Positions 1-7,264 are shown, counted from the first letter of the stretch. The stretch: DNA of 8,724 bases from an uncultured Micrococcales bacterium (GCA_903820955.1 CAIJJH010000025.1:1-8724), one strand, 5' to 3'. Notes: generated by a model from the letters alone, not told the origin. A program made the numbers and translations.

Positions 1-1088
1 ATGTGAATACGCTCTCAAAGGCTCAAACCAACCACCTATACGCCCTCAAATTCTGGGAAGACAAGACCCACAGCGGATTCATCAACTTGGCCGGCGGGCT
101 CGACACCGCAGTTGAGTCGACTCAGATCTACCGATTTGCTAACCCTGGCGGCGACTACTCGAAGCCAAGCTTGACCAAGATCGCCGACCCTACCCTCGTT
201 TTCAAGCCTTCGAAGGACGGTTATTACCGTCAAGACGGAAAAATTGAAGGTGAGAGAGCAAGCGAAACCGGCTGGGAGGTTTTCGTTGGCACTCAGAACT
301 TCAATGTCATCTTCGGTGACCAGAAGCTCCGCGAGCCCCTGCTGAAGATCATCTCTTGGACGATCATCTTCGCGGTTCTTTCGGTACTAACCACCTTTAT
401 CGTTGGCTTGGCCATCGCGCTTCTCTTCGACGACGCCCGTCTTCGAGGCAAGAAGGTCTACCGATCGATCATGATCCTGCCTTACGCGTTCCCGGGCTTT
501 TTGTCGGCATACGTCTGGAAGGGTTTGTTCAACCAGAGATACGGCTTTATCAACACCGTGATTTTGGGGCAGCCAAACGGTACTCTCAGCCCCGATGCCT
601 CCCTGCACAATACCCCTTGGCTGCTTGACGGAACCGTCGCCAAGATCGCCGTTCTGCTCGTGAACCTCTGGCTGGGCTTCCCATACATGTTCCTGATCAC
701 TACCGGTGCTCTGCAGGCAATTCCTTCAGAGCTAACCGAGTCGGCAACTATTGATGGCGCAACACCGAGCCAGATTCTGCGACTCATCAAGATGCCACTG
801 CTCTTGGTTTCGCTCGCACCTCTGCTGATATCCTCGTTCGCGTTCAACTTCAATAACTTCTCGATCATCTATCTGCTCACGGGCGGTGGTCCGACAAATA
901 CGGCGACGGGCTACGATGCCGGTGAAACAGACATCCTGATCACCTTCGTTTACAAGATCGCATTCTCGACCGGTACCGGTCGAAACTACGGTCTCGCCAG
1001 CGCCTTCTCGATCCTGATCTTCTTGGTCGTCGGGTCGATATCGCTAGTCAGCTTCCGCCGCACCAAGTTCTTGGAGGACATCAACTAA
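1..1088 (+). CDS. malF: Maltose/maltodextrin ABC transporter permease MalF, 5' end missing
   Basis: This is one of the two membrane subunits of a maltose/maltodextrin importer. The frame is open at the left edge (first full codon at base 3), so the N-terminus and first membrane segments lie outside the window; the GTG at base 3 is not a credible start. About 361 residues are visible. Roughly the first 110 are soluble and probably belong to an extracytoplasmic loop comparable to the MalF P2 region. Hydrophobic segments follow near visible residues 115-142, 155-175, 211-236, 266-292 and 328-350. The EAA loop that contacts the ATPase lies near residues 243-267 (ELTESATIDGA, then MP), with the family's E..A..DGA pattern. 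The ending GGGPTNTAT and the final RRTKFLED segment are also typical. The gene overlaps malG by one base in TAATG. An upstream binding-protein gene is expected but not seen. The sugar specificity is inferred from the neighbouring GH13 enzyme. Confidence 0.92.
   Translation, partial: VNTLSKAQTNHLYALKFWEDKTHSGFINLAGGLDTAVESTQIYRFANPGGDYSKPSLTKIADPTLVFKPSKDGYYRQDGKIEGERASETGWEVFVGTQNFNVIFGDQKLREPLLKIISWTIIFAVLSVLTTFIVGLAIALLFDDARLRGKKVYRSIMILPYAFPGFLSAYVWKGLFNQRYGFINTVILGQPNGTLSPDASLHNTPWLLDGTVAKIAVLLVNLWLGFPYMFLITTGALQAIPSELTESATIDGATPSQILRLIKMPLLLVSLAPLLISSFAFNFNNFSIIYLLTGGGPTNTATGYDAGETDILITFVYKIAFSTGTGRNYGLASAFSILIFLVVGSISLVSFRRTKFLEDIN
1073..1077 (+). promoter_or_regulatory. Ribosome binding site for malG
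   Basis: GGAGG lies inside the malF 3' end, 10 bases before the malG ATG at 1088. The gene therefore has its own ribosome site in addition to the overlapping TAATG stop/start, which supports this start codon. Confidence 0.6.
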
Positions 1089-2002
1089 TGACCACAACAA
1101 ACGCACCCACTCTTGCACCTCGCGTGATCAAAAAGAAGCGCCGCTCGTTCCCGAAATGGGTCGTGACCACTGGCTGGAAACACCTAATTGGCCTCGGTCT
1201 TGTGGTCTACGCCATCTTCCCGATTCTCTACATCCTTTCGGTATCGGTCACCCCAGGTCTCCGTGTTGAATCTTCAAACAACTTGTTTGCCAACGGCTTC
1301 TCATTCGATGCCTACTTCAACTTGTTCAACGACCCAGACCGCCCGTTCGCTCGCTGGTTTGCCAACTCGGTAGTTGTTGGACTAACCACTTCACTGCTCT
1401 CAGTCTTCATCTGTTCTCTGGCGGCTTACGCTTTCTCACGTTTGCGGTTCCGCGGCCGCCGCGGTGGTCTGATGACTCTGATACTGATTCAGATGTACCC
1501 GTCTCTTCTGGGACTTGTGGCCATCTACGGAATCCTCGAAAACATCGGACGCGTGTTCCCACCTCTTGGCCTCGACAGCCTGCTCGGCCTGATCATGGTC
1601 TACCTCGGTGGCTCTCTGGGCGGTGGAACCTATCTGATGTACGGATTCTTCAACACGGTGCCAAAAGAAATCGACGAGGCTGCCGCGCTAGACGGCGCAA
1701 GCCACGCTCGCATCTTCTTTACAATCATCCTTCGCCTAGTTTCTCCAATCCTTGCCGTTCAGATGCTGCTTAGCTTCATCGGAATTATCTCGGACTACGT
1801 GTTGCCTTCGATCTTGATGTCTCACACCGAAAACCTGACCTTCGCGGTTGGTCTTCAGCAGTTCATCAGCGACCCCTACACCAAGGACTGGACGACTTTC
1901 TGTGCCGGTGCCGTTCTAGTTGCAGCCCCAGTGGTCGCACTGTTCATGTACCTACAGCGATACATTGTCAGCGGTCTCATGGGTGGAGCGGTCAAGGGCT
2001 AA
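1088..2002 (+). CDS. malG: Maltose/maltodextrin ABC transporter permease MalG
   Basis: This is the second membrane subunit of the importer, 304 residues, normal for MalG. After a basic cytoplasmic N-terminus (KKKRRS near 15-20) there are about six hydrophobic segments: near 31-53, 92-116, 127-149, 164-187, 220-245 and 268-290. The EAA loop, which docks to the ATPase, is clear at about residues 194-220: EIDEAAALDGA, then P220. The C-terminus (FCAGAVLVAAPVV, then a short tail ending GAVKG) is characteristic of the family. The start is the ATG in TAATG, overlapping the malF stop by one base, with GGAGG 10 bases upstream; the stop overlaps the next gene in the same way. No ATPase gene is seen in this part of the operon; it may lie upstream or elsewhere, since many actinobacteria use a shared MsmK-type ATPase (family knowledge, not visible here). 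Confidence 0.95.
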   Translation: MTTTNAPTLAPRVIKKKRRSFPKWVVTTGWKHLIGLGLVVYAIFPILYILSVSVTPGLRVESSNNLFANGFSFDAYFNLFNDPDRPFARWFANSVVVGLTTSLLSVFICSLAAYAFSRLRFRGRRGGLMTLILIQMYPSLLGLVAIYGILENIGRVFPPLGLDSLLGLIMVYLGGSLGGGTYLMYGFFNTVPKEIDEAAALDGASHARIFFTIILRLVSPILAVQMLLSFIGIISDYVLPSILMSHTENLTFAVGLQQFISDPYTKDWTTFCAGAVLVAAPVVALFMYLQRYIVSGLMGGAVKG

Positions 2003-3891
2003 TGCCTAAGGTGCTGGAACTCCCGCTAGCTCTTCAACCACACCACGACGGTTCGGCGCTTTACGTGCCGAACCAGTCGCCGGGGTTGGGCGACAAAGTC
2101 AAGATTCGCATTCGTATTCACGAGGCGATCGGAGCCGTAAAGACGGTTCGCGTTCGTTATTCAGAAAGCGGCGAGGCGTTTCCGAGCTCGCCGGCAAAGG
2201 TCATTCGCAAGGATTCCGGCTGGTCTTGGTTTGAAAACACCATCACCATGCACAACCCCAAGATGAACTACCGCTTCTTGATTGAGCTCGAAAATGGCAA
2301 GTTCTGGTGGTACAACACCGATGGCTTGCACGCGCAGATTCCAGCTGATATTCGTGATTTCAGAATCAACACCTTTTCGAGCGCTCCGAGCTGGGGCAAG
2401 AACTCGATCATGTACCAGATCTTCCCAGACCGCTTCGCAAGATCGAACGCCGCCGACAAGCACAAGACCCCGAGCTGGGCGATTCCGCAGAAGTGGGCAG
2501 ACCCTGTAATCATCGAGGGCGAAGGCCGTTCTCAGCAGTTTTACGGCGGCGATCTTTGGGGAGTCATCGAGCACCTCGATCACCTGAAGAGCATTGGCGT
2601 AAACCTCGTTTACCTAACCCCGATGTTCCCGGGCACCTCGAATCACCGTTACGACGCATCGTCGTTTCACCAAATTGACCCACTACTTGGCGGTAACAAG
2701 GCCTTCGAAGAACTGATCAAGCAGGCGCACAAGCGTGGCATGAAGGTTATCGGCGACCTCACCTCAAACCACTCTGGCGACCAGCACGAGTGGTTCAAGG
2801 CCGCCTACAAGAAGCCTGGAGCGCCCGAGAGCGACTTCTACTACTTCACCGAGAAGAACACCAAGTACGACGCCTGGTTCGGCGTTCCGAGCCTGCCAAA
2901 GTTCAACTGGAAGTCCGAAGAGCTGCGCAAACGCTTCATCAAGGGCCGCACCTCGGTTGTTGCCAAGTGGCTCAAGGCTCCTTTTGGCATGGACGGCTGG
3001 CGCATCGACGTAGCCAACATGACCGGCCGCATTCGTGACGAAGACATGTATCTCGACGTCGCTCAGACCATTCGCAAGACCATGGTCGACATCAACCCAG
3101 ACACCATCATGCTCGGTGAATACACCGGTGACGCAGCCTATGAGGTTCAGGGCGACGGCTGGCAGGGTGCGATGACCTACTCGAACTTCACCAAGCCGGT
3201 TTGGCGCTGGTTCTACAGCGAGGCCAAAGAGAAGGTGCGCGCCAAGCAACAGCCGAACTCGTTGCTGCCTGGCTTTACCTGGGTTGACGGCCGCCAGACC
3301 GGCGATGGCCGCGAACTCGTTGCGTCTTACCAGCAGTTCATCGCCGCTTTCCCGTGGCACGTGCGCCTATGCAACATGAACCCGCTCGACACCCACGACA
3401 TCCCGCGCTTCAAGACCTACGCGCTTGACGGAGCGCAAAAGGTTGCCGCGGCAATGCAGTTCACGTTCCCTGGCATCCCGGTGATCTGGGCAGGCGACGA
3501 GTTTGGTCTCGATGGCTTCAATGGCGAACACTCACGTTCGCCGCTGCCTTGGAATGGCGAGTTGCCAACCGACAAGACGCTGATCAAGGCATACGCCGAC
3601 CTAGCCAAGTTGCGCAAAGAGAACTCTGCCCTCAACGACGGCTCGATGCGTTTCATCTACGCCAGCGCCGAGGCGGTTGTCTATGTTCGTGAAGACAGCA
3701 AGCAGACCATCGTGGTCTCGGTCACTCGCGGTGAAGACAAACACATTAAGCTTCCGAAGGACGCAGTGCCAGGTTTGGCGAAGGCCGAAAACATTTTCGG
3801 CGGTGGCCAAATCAAGGTTGGCGACTCAAAACTTCACCTGCCCGGTCACAAACTGAGCGTTAACATCTGGCGTTTGCGGGCAACCAAGTAG
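2002..3891 (+). CDS. GH13 alpha-glucan hydrolase, cyclomaltodextrinase/neopullulanase type, cytoplasmic
   Basis: This 629-residue enzyme hydrolyses alpha-1,4 glucosidic bonds in imported maltodextrins. There is no signal peptide, so it should act in the cytoplasm. Residues 1-125 look like an N-terminal beta-sandwich of the CBM34 type. The (beta/alpha)8 barrel begins at SIMYQIFPDRF (135-145), followed by QFYGGDLWG (179-187). GH13 conserved regions: I, GDLTSNH (251-257); V, SLPKFN (297-302), close to the MPKLN signature of the neopullulanase/CDase subfamily (GH13_20); II, GWRIDVAN with nucleophile D336; III, LGEY with acid/base E373; IV, DTHD with D466. R334 and H465 are also present, so it should be active. 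A C-terminal beta domain follows from about 545. It overlaps malG by one base (TAATG) with only a weak AAGGG at 1994-1998, suggesting translational coupling. Exact preference among cyclodextrin, pullulan and linear dextrins cannot be read from the sequence; maltodextrin glucosidase is the main alternative. Confidence 0.92.
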   Translation: MPKVLELPLALQPHHDGSALYVPNQSPGLGDKVKIRIRIHEAIGAVKTVRVRYSESGEAFPSSPAKVIRKDSGWSWFENTITMHNPKMNYRFLIELENGKFWWYNTDGLHAQIPADIRDFRINTFSSAPSWGKNSIMYQIFPDRFARSNAADKHKTPSWAIPQKWADPVIIEGEGRSQQFYGGDLWGVIEHLDHLKSIGVNLVYLTPMFPGTSNHRYDASSFHQIDPLLGGNKAFEELIKQAHKRGMKVIGDLTSNHSGDQHEWFKAAYKKPGAPESDFYYFTEKNTKYDAWFGVPSLPKFNWKSEELRKRFIKGRTSVVAKWLKAPFGMDGWRIDVANMTGRIRDEDMYLDVAQTIRKTMVDINPDTIMLGEYTGDAAYEVQGDGWQGAMTYSNFTKPVWRWFYSEAKEKVRAKQQPNSLLPGFTWVDGRQTGDGRELVASYQQFIAAFPWHVRLCNMNPLDTHDIPRFKTYALDGAQKVAAAMQFTFPGIPVIWAGDEFGLDGFNGEHSRSPLPWNGELPTDKTLIKAYADLAKLRKENSALNDGSMRFIYASAEAVVYVREDSKQTIVVSVTRGEDKHIKLPKDAVPGLAKAENIFGGGQIKVGDSKLHLPGHKLSVNIWRLRATK

Positions 3892-3903
3892 AGGTGCTAA
3901 CCT
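3874..3903 (+). promoter_or_regulatory. Candidate promoter for the tRNA pair
   Basis: TTGCGG (3874-3879) and TAACCT (3898-3903) are separated by 18 bases. The second box fits the actinobacterial TAnnnT -10 pattern, and transcription from about 3910 would give a leader of some 24 bases before tRNA-Thr. It overlaps the end of the GH13 gene and a small hairpin, so this is only a candidate; read-through from the operon is the alternative. Confidence 0.3.
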
Positions 3904-3928
3904 CTTGTGGTGCCTGTTTTAGGCATTT
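3891..3928 (+). terminator. Two small tandem hairpins after the GH13 gene, possible weak terminator
   Basis: GAGGT/ACCTC (3891-3895 and 3900-3904, four-base loop) is followed by TGCCT/AGGCA (3911-3915 and 3921-3925, loop GTTTT), which can gain a G-T pair and is followed by TTT. Each stem is only five or six pairs and the T tract is short. They could weaken read-through from the sugar operon or act as processing structure before the tRNAs. No other terminator candidate is seen here. Confidence 0.35.
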
Positions 3929-3933
3929 GTAAC

Positions 3934-4005
<72 letters not shown>

Positions 4006-4009
4006 CTGC

Positions 4010-4083
4010 GGCTGGGTAGCTCAGGTGGTTAGAGCACACGACTCATAATCGTGGGGTCGCGGGTTCGAGTCCCGCCCTAGCTA
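4010..4083 (+). tRNA. tRNA-Met (anticodon CAT), elongator type
   Basis: The cloverleaf is complete: acceptor GGCTGGG (4010-4016) with CCTAGCT (4076-4082, including two G-T pairs), D stem GCTC/GAGC, anticodon stem CACGA/TCGTG with loop CTCATAA and anticodon CAT at 4044-4046, T stem GCGGG/CCCGC, discriminator A. It lacks the three G-C pairs in the anticodon stem and the unpaired 1-72 position of initiator tRNA, so it is the elongator; the body resembles E. coli elongator tRNA-Met rather than the lysidine-modified tRNA-Ile. CCA is not encoded. Thr-Met tRNA pairs are commonly found upstream of rpmG-hadA in actinobacteria. Confidence 0.95.
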
Positions 4084-4098
4084 CAGCATTTTCGACGA

Positions 4099-5328
4099 CT
4101 AAAATCCACCGGTACCCTTCGGGGTTCCGAGCCCTGTCGGGCCATCCCACCCCAATCCAGCCGAGCAGAACAGCTCGCATCCACCGTTTGAGCCACTTGT
4201 GATGTCGTGTAACGACTTTGTGGAACTCCAAATTCTCGACCCAGCGGAGGCATTGCCACCGGCGACTCCGGAAGTTTTGTGTTTTGCGGCAAATAGACCC
4301 GCGACTATAGGTGCCGAAGCACTCGTGCCTCCGAACACCAGCCAATCGCCATCGTAAAAAACGGCGACCCCAGTTGCCGGGTCAGCAACCGCCGCCAGAT
4401 CGGCAATTGCCTTGCCCGCGCAGTGTGTCTTGGCGCCATCTTGCCACTCTGGAGCCAACCCTCGAGCGCAGCCACTCCCCGAACCCTTCCAGGCGGATTC
4501 GCTCGCGTAGTTGCCAGAATCTTTGGTGAAAAGGCTCGTGCCTCCCACCGCGATCACGTGCCTGAAGGACGCTGGCGATGAAACCCCAAAGCCTGCGTCA
4601 CCGGAGGATGCCACCACGGTAATTCCGTGTTGGAAGGCATGCTCGTAGGCCTGGTAGGAACGCTCGCTCACCTCAGTGCCGCCGTAGGAGTTACTTATGG
4701 CGAGGGTTCCCGGTTGAGCAATTGACTGCTCAACCGCCTTGTTGAAGTCGCTGAATGAGGACGAATCGGCCTCGACAACGGTAATCGAACAACTCGTGCA
4801 CATGGCGGTCACCATTTCAACATCGAGAACAGTTTCTTGGGCCCAACCGGCATCGTCAGTCTTGCCAATCGAGGGCGAGCCGTCTTGGTGCACCTGCTTG
4901 AAACATTGCACGCCGGTTTGGCTAGAAACAGTGCAGTCGACAAGGGGAGCCAAACCCCAGGTGCTTCGGTAGTAATTGAGGTCGGCGAAAGCGCTAGCCG
5001 CGTGGAATGCGCCCACGACCACAACCGTGAAACCCTTGGCGCCCTTCACTCGGACTCCGTAGGCCTTGCGTAACGCCTCTAACCCAAAGGCCGCGCGCCC
5101 CGAAGGCTCGAGCAACATCGTGGGTGAAGTGGCATGAGCCGCTACTCCGTCGACCGAAAGTTCTCGCCTTATCGCCAGGCAACTGACATGCCCGCGAGCA
5201 AGCTTGGCGCAGGTTTGAACATCGTGCGCTCGAACGTGATGCCTTGCGGCCGAGGCGGGTGAACCGGCAAGCCCAAGTAATAGACCGGCTGAGAGAAGAG
5301 AAATAACGAGTTTTGAAGGTTTACGCAT
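4099..5328 (-). CDS. Secreted S53 (sedolisin family) serine-carboxyl peptidase with very short propeptide
   Basis: A 409-residue exported endopeptidase. The N-terminus is a Sec-type signal peptide: basic MRKPSK, a hydrophobic core near 7-21, and cleavage likely after ASA (25-27). Sedolisin catalytic residues are all visible: E165 and D169 in QETVLD, oxyanion D244 in SSGDAG, and nucleophile S336 in GGTSASAP. The calcium site is intact: D375-I376 (HDIT) with G391, G393 and D395 in AGLGWD, followed by TGLGTP. The mature part has ten cysteines in closely spaced pairs (40/50, 132/142, 177/180, 287/303, 384/388), suggesting disulfides. Only about 55 residues separate the signal peptide from the catalytic domain, far less than the usual Pro-kumamolisin prodomain. 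No clear Shine-Dalgarno precedes the ATG; TAGCCT at 5340-5335 sits six bases upstream, so the message may be leaderless. It is convergent with the tRNAs (15 bases apart) and divergent from hadA. Probable role is extracellular protein degradation; the substrate is unknown. Confidence 0.9.
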   Translation of the reverse strand: MRKPSKLVISLLSAGLLLGLAGSPASAARHHVRAHDVQTCAKLARGHVSCLAIRRELSVDGVAAHATSPTMLLEPSGRAAFGLEALRKAYGVRVKGAKGFTVVVVGAFHAASAFADLNYYRSTWGLAPLVDCTVSSQTGVQCFKQVHQDGSPSIGKTDDAGWAQETVLDVEMVTAMCTSCSITVVEADSSSFSDFNKAVEQSIAQPGTLAISNSYGGTEVSERSYQAYEHAFQHGITVVASSGDAGFGVSSPASFRHVIAVGGTSLFTKDSGNYASESAWKGSGSGCARGLAPEWQDGAKTHCAGKAIADLAAVADPATGVAVFYDGDWLVFGGTSASAPIVAGLFAAKHKTSGVAGGNASAGSRIWSSTKSLHDITSGSNGGCELFCSAGLGWDGPTGLGTPKGTGGF

Positions 5329-5409
5329 TGGGCAAGGCTAGAGACCTCAGGCAAAGCCGACGCCAACCAAAAGATATCTGTTGATAACCCCTTCGTTTAC
5401 GCTTGAAGC
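5329..5409. promoter_or_regulatory. Divergent promoter region between the S53 peptidase and hadA
   Basis: These 81 bases must hold both promoters. On the plus strand TACGCT (5398-5403) ends six bases before the hadA ATG; on the minus strand TAGCCT (5340-5335) ends six bases before the peptidase ATG. Both fit TAnnnT and would give leaderless messages. Neither has a convincing -35 at 16-18 bases. AGATATCT at 5372-5379 is an eight-base palindrome of unknown meaning. The assignment is tentative. Confidence 0.35.
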
Positions 5410-5853
5410 ATGGTTAATCCAAACGTTGAGGGCAAGAAATACGCCGCAACCGAGCCTTACTTGGTCGGTCGCGAGAAGATCCGCGAATTCGCCCGCGCGG
5501 TCATGTCAGAAAACCCGTTGAATTTCGATGTTCTGCCCGCGCAAGCCGCCGGTTACGAAGACATCATCGCTCCGCCCACCTTCGCCGTGGTTATTCAGGA
5601 GCGCAGCCTCAAAACCGTCCTGGCCGACCCAGAAGCCGACATTGACTTCTCGAGAGTCGTTCACGGCGACCAGCGATTCGTTCACGTGCGTCCGATTGTT
5701 GCCGGCGACGAGCTCACCAGCGTGCTTTCGGTTGCCAGCGTCAAAAACGTGGCCAACCTGTCGATGATCACTTTCAACACCGAAATCTTCGATTCGGCCA
5801 AACAACTTGTTTGCACCGCGATCTCAACGCTGATCGTTAGGGGAGAAGAATGA
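5410..5853 (+). CDS. hadA: (3R)-hydroxyacyl-ACP dehydratase subunit HadA (FAS1-like dehydratase domain)
   Basis: 147 residues, the usual size for HadA/UPF0336 proteins. It is the substrate-binding, non-catalytic partner of HadB in a heterodimeric hot-dog-fold dehydratase that removes water from (3R)-hydroxyacyl-ACP during fatty acid elongation. Recognisable segments are GREKIREFARAV (20-31), APPTFAVVI (54-62) and HGDQRFVHVRPIVAGDELT (85-103), matching MaoC_dehydrat_N proteins. It lacks the GDxNPIH catalytic motif, as expected for this subunit. The ATG at 5410 has no Shine-Dalgarno; a TACGCT box six bases upstream suggests a leaderless transcript. It overlaps hadB by four bases (ATGA). In mycobacteria this complex serves mycolic acid synthesis; the suspected Microbacteriaceae host lacks mycolates, so a role in ordinary fatty acid elongation is inferred. 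Confidence 0.88.
   Translation: MVNPNVEGKKYAATEPYLVGREKIREFARAVMSENPLNFDVLPAQAAGYEDIIAPPTFAVVIQERSLKTVLADPEADIDFSRVVHGDQRFVHVRPIVAGDELTSVLSVASVKNVANLSMITFNTEIFDSAKQLVCTAISTLIVRGEE
5840..5845 (+). promoter_or_regulatory. Ribosome binding site for hadB
   Basis: GGGGAG lies at the 3' end of hadA, four bases before the hadB ATG at 5850 (GGGGAGAAGA then ATG). It fixes the hadB start within the ATGA overlap and is the clearest ribosome site in this operon. Confidence 0.65.
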
Positions 5854-6272
5854 CCCACATCAACATCGCCGGACTCGAGGTCGGCCAGGTCATCGGAACC
5901 AAAGAATTCCTGCTCACCCGCGACTCACTCGTTCGCTACGCCGGCGCCTCGGGCGACTTCAACCCGATTCACTACCGCGACGACTTCGCCAAGTCGGTCG
6001 GCCTACCGGGCGTCATTGCTCACGGAATGCTCACCATGGGCCTCTCTGTACAGGTGGCAGTCGACTGGGTCGGCGACCCTGGCAAAGTTTCTGACTACTC
6101 GACCCGCTTCACAAAGATGGTCGACGTCGACGCCGCTGAGGGCGCAGTCCTAGTTGTCACCGGCAAAATCGCCGAGATCGACGCCGAAAACAACGAGGTT
6201 CGAGTCGATCTCACCACCATGTTCGGCGAAATCGCCGTGCTCGGCAAAGCCCAGGTTCGAGTGCGCCTGTAG
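5850..6272 (+). CDS. hadB: (3R)-hydroxyacyl-ACP dehydratase catalytic subunit HadB (MaoC-like)
   Basis: 140 residues forming one MaoC/R-hydratase hot-dog domain. The catalytic hydratase motif GDFNPIH is at residues 35-41, giving D36 and H41, the same spacing as the catalytic pair of known HadB proteins; GVIAHGM (54-60), which lines the oxyanion and substrate tunnel, follows. With HadA it should form the active heterodimer dehydrating (3R)-hydroxyacyl-ACP. The start is set by the ATGA overlap with hadA and by GGGGAG four bases upstream. The stop is two bases from the murB ATG, so the three genes are almost certainly cotranscribed. No hadC-like third gene is present, which fits actinobacteria outside the mycolate-producing group. 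Confidence 0.92.
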   Translation: MTHINIAGLEVGQVIGTKEFLLTRDSLVRYAGASGDFNPIHYRDDFAKSVGLPGVIAHGMLTMGLSVQVAVDWVGDPGKVSDYSTRFTKMVDVDAAEGAVLVVTGKIAEIDAENNEVRVDLTTMFGEIAVLGKAQVRVRL

Positions 6273-6274
6273 CA

Positions 6275-7258
6275 ATGACCAAACTCAGCGAGCTAACCAC
6301 GATGCGAGTCGGCGGAACCCCCGCCGAAATTCTCGTGGCGCGTTCTCGCGACCAGCTGATCGAATTCGCGCTCGGCGTTTGGCAGAGCGGTGACGACTGG
6401 CTCGTGCTCGGTGGCGGCAGCAACATCGTCGCAGCCGACGACCTGAGCGGACTCAAAGTCGTCAAAACCGAAAACACCGGCATCGAGCGAAACGGCAACA
6501 TCCTCAAGGTTCAAGCCGGCGAAGACTGGGACGCATTCGTGGCGTTCACGGTCGAACAACGGCTCAGTGGCGTCGAAGCACTCAGCGGAATCCCCGGCTG
6601 CGTGGGAGCATCGCCGATTCAAAACATCGGTGCCTACGGCCAAGAGGTCGCCGACACAATCACCCGTATCGAGTTTCTCGATTACGAAACCCGCGAACTC
6701 CAGATTCTCGAAAACAAAGACCTCCACTTCGGCTACCGCGACAGCATCATCAAGCGCGGCAAGGCAGGCGTTGTCACCTGGGTCGAGTTTGAACTGAGCG
6801 ATACGCCGAGCAGTCTTGAGCGAGTCACCGAGGCCGTTGGCAAAGAACTAAACAACCCTGCCGAGATTCGCCATGCCGTGCTCGAAACCCGGACTCAAAA
6901 GGGCATGGTGCTAAACGAGTTAGACCCGGACACCCACTCCTGCGGTTCGTTCTTCACCAACCCAATCGTGAGCTTCGGATTCGCCAGTGGCCTGCCGATC
7001 GGCGCCCCTCGCTGGGAACAGCCAGACGGTCGAGTCAAGATCAGCGCAGCCTGGCTGATCGAAAACTCGGGCATCGGCAAGGGCTTCAAACTAGGTGGCT
7101 CGAAGGCCGCAACCTCAAGCAAACACTGCCTCGCGATCAGCAATCGCGGGGGAGCTAGCGCTAAAGACGTAGTCGAACTAGCAAGGTTTATTCAGACCCA
7201 GGTCTCAAATCGCTACGGAATCAACCTGGTTCCAGAGCCAAATCTGATCGGTTTCTAA
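6275..7258 (+). CDS. murB: UDP-N-acetylmuramate dehydrogenase (UDP-N-acetylenolpyruvoylglucosamine reductase)
   Basis: A cytoplasmic FAD enzyme that reduces UDP-GlcNAc-enolpyruvate with NADPH to UDP-MurNAc, the second committed step of peptidoglycan synthesis. It is 327 residues, full length. The start LTTMRVGG (7-14) is typical, so the ATG at 6275 is right. FAD-binding segments are LGGGSN (45-50) and SGIPGCVGASPIQNIGAYG (104-122). Catalytic residues are R155 in YRDS (154-157), S225 in CGSFFTNP (223-230) and E321 in PEPN (320-323); these correspond to E. coli R159, S229 and E325 with a constant shift of four. The YRxS segment marks a type I MurB. It begins two bases after hadB stops with no Shine-Dalgarno, so translation probably depends on reinitiation. 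It is usual in actinobacteria for murB to follow hadAB. Confidence 0.96.
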   Translation: MTKLSELTTMRVGGTPAEILVARSRDQLIEFALGVWQSGDDWLVLGGGSNIVAADDLSGLKVVKTENTGIERNGNILKVQAGEDWDAFVAFTVEQRLSGVEALSGIPGCVGASPIQNIGAYGQEVADTITRIEFLDYETRELQILENKDLHFGYRDSIIKRGKAGVVTWVEFELSDTPSSLERVTEAVGKELNNPAEIRHAVLETRTQKGMVLNELDPDTHSCGSFFTNPIVSFGFASGLPIGAPRWEQPDGRVKISAAWLIENSGIGKGFKLGGSKAATSSKHCLAISNRGGASAKDVVELARFIQTQVSNRYGINLVPEPNLIGF

Positions 7259-7264
7259 CAGCCC

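Noticed and set aside
482..868. A 128-codon minus-strand open frame inside malF
   Set aside because: It is antisense to membrane segments and the EAA loop of MalF, with no motif of its own.
2764..3360. A 198-codon minus-strand open frame inside the GH13 gene
   Set aside because: It lies wholly within the conserved GH13 coding sequence, has no recognisable motif, and reads as a low-complexity Val/Leu/Gly/Arg shadow of the real frame.
4010..4083. Initiator tRNA-Met or lysidine-type tRNA-Ile as the identity of the CAT tRNA
   Set aside because: There is no 1-72 mismatch and no GGG/CCC anticodon stem (initiator), and the body matches elongator tRNA-Met rather than tRNA-Ile2.
4043..4345. A 100-codon minus-strand frame ending in AGLEPATPRL
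   Set aside because: This ending is the well-known false protein tail produced by translating the antisense of a tRNA T arm; the frame covers tRNA-Met and is out of frame with the real S53 gene.
5372..5379. AGATATCT palindrome as an operator in the divergent region
   Set aside because: Eight bases occur by chance too readily and the flanks do not extend the symmetry.
4084..5409. Integrated element at the tRNA-Met 3' end
   Set aside because: I found no second copy of the tRNA 3' end, no integrase and no terminal repeats; one peptidase gene alone does not define a mobile element.
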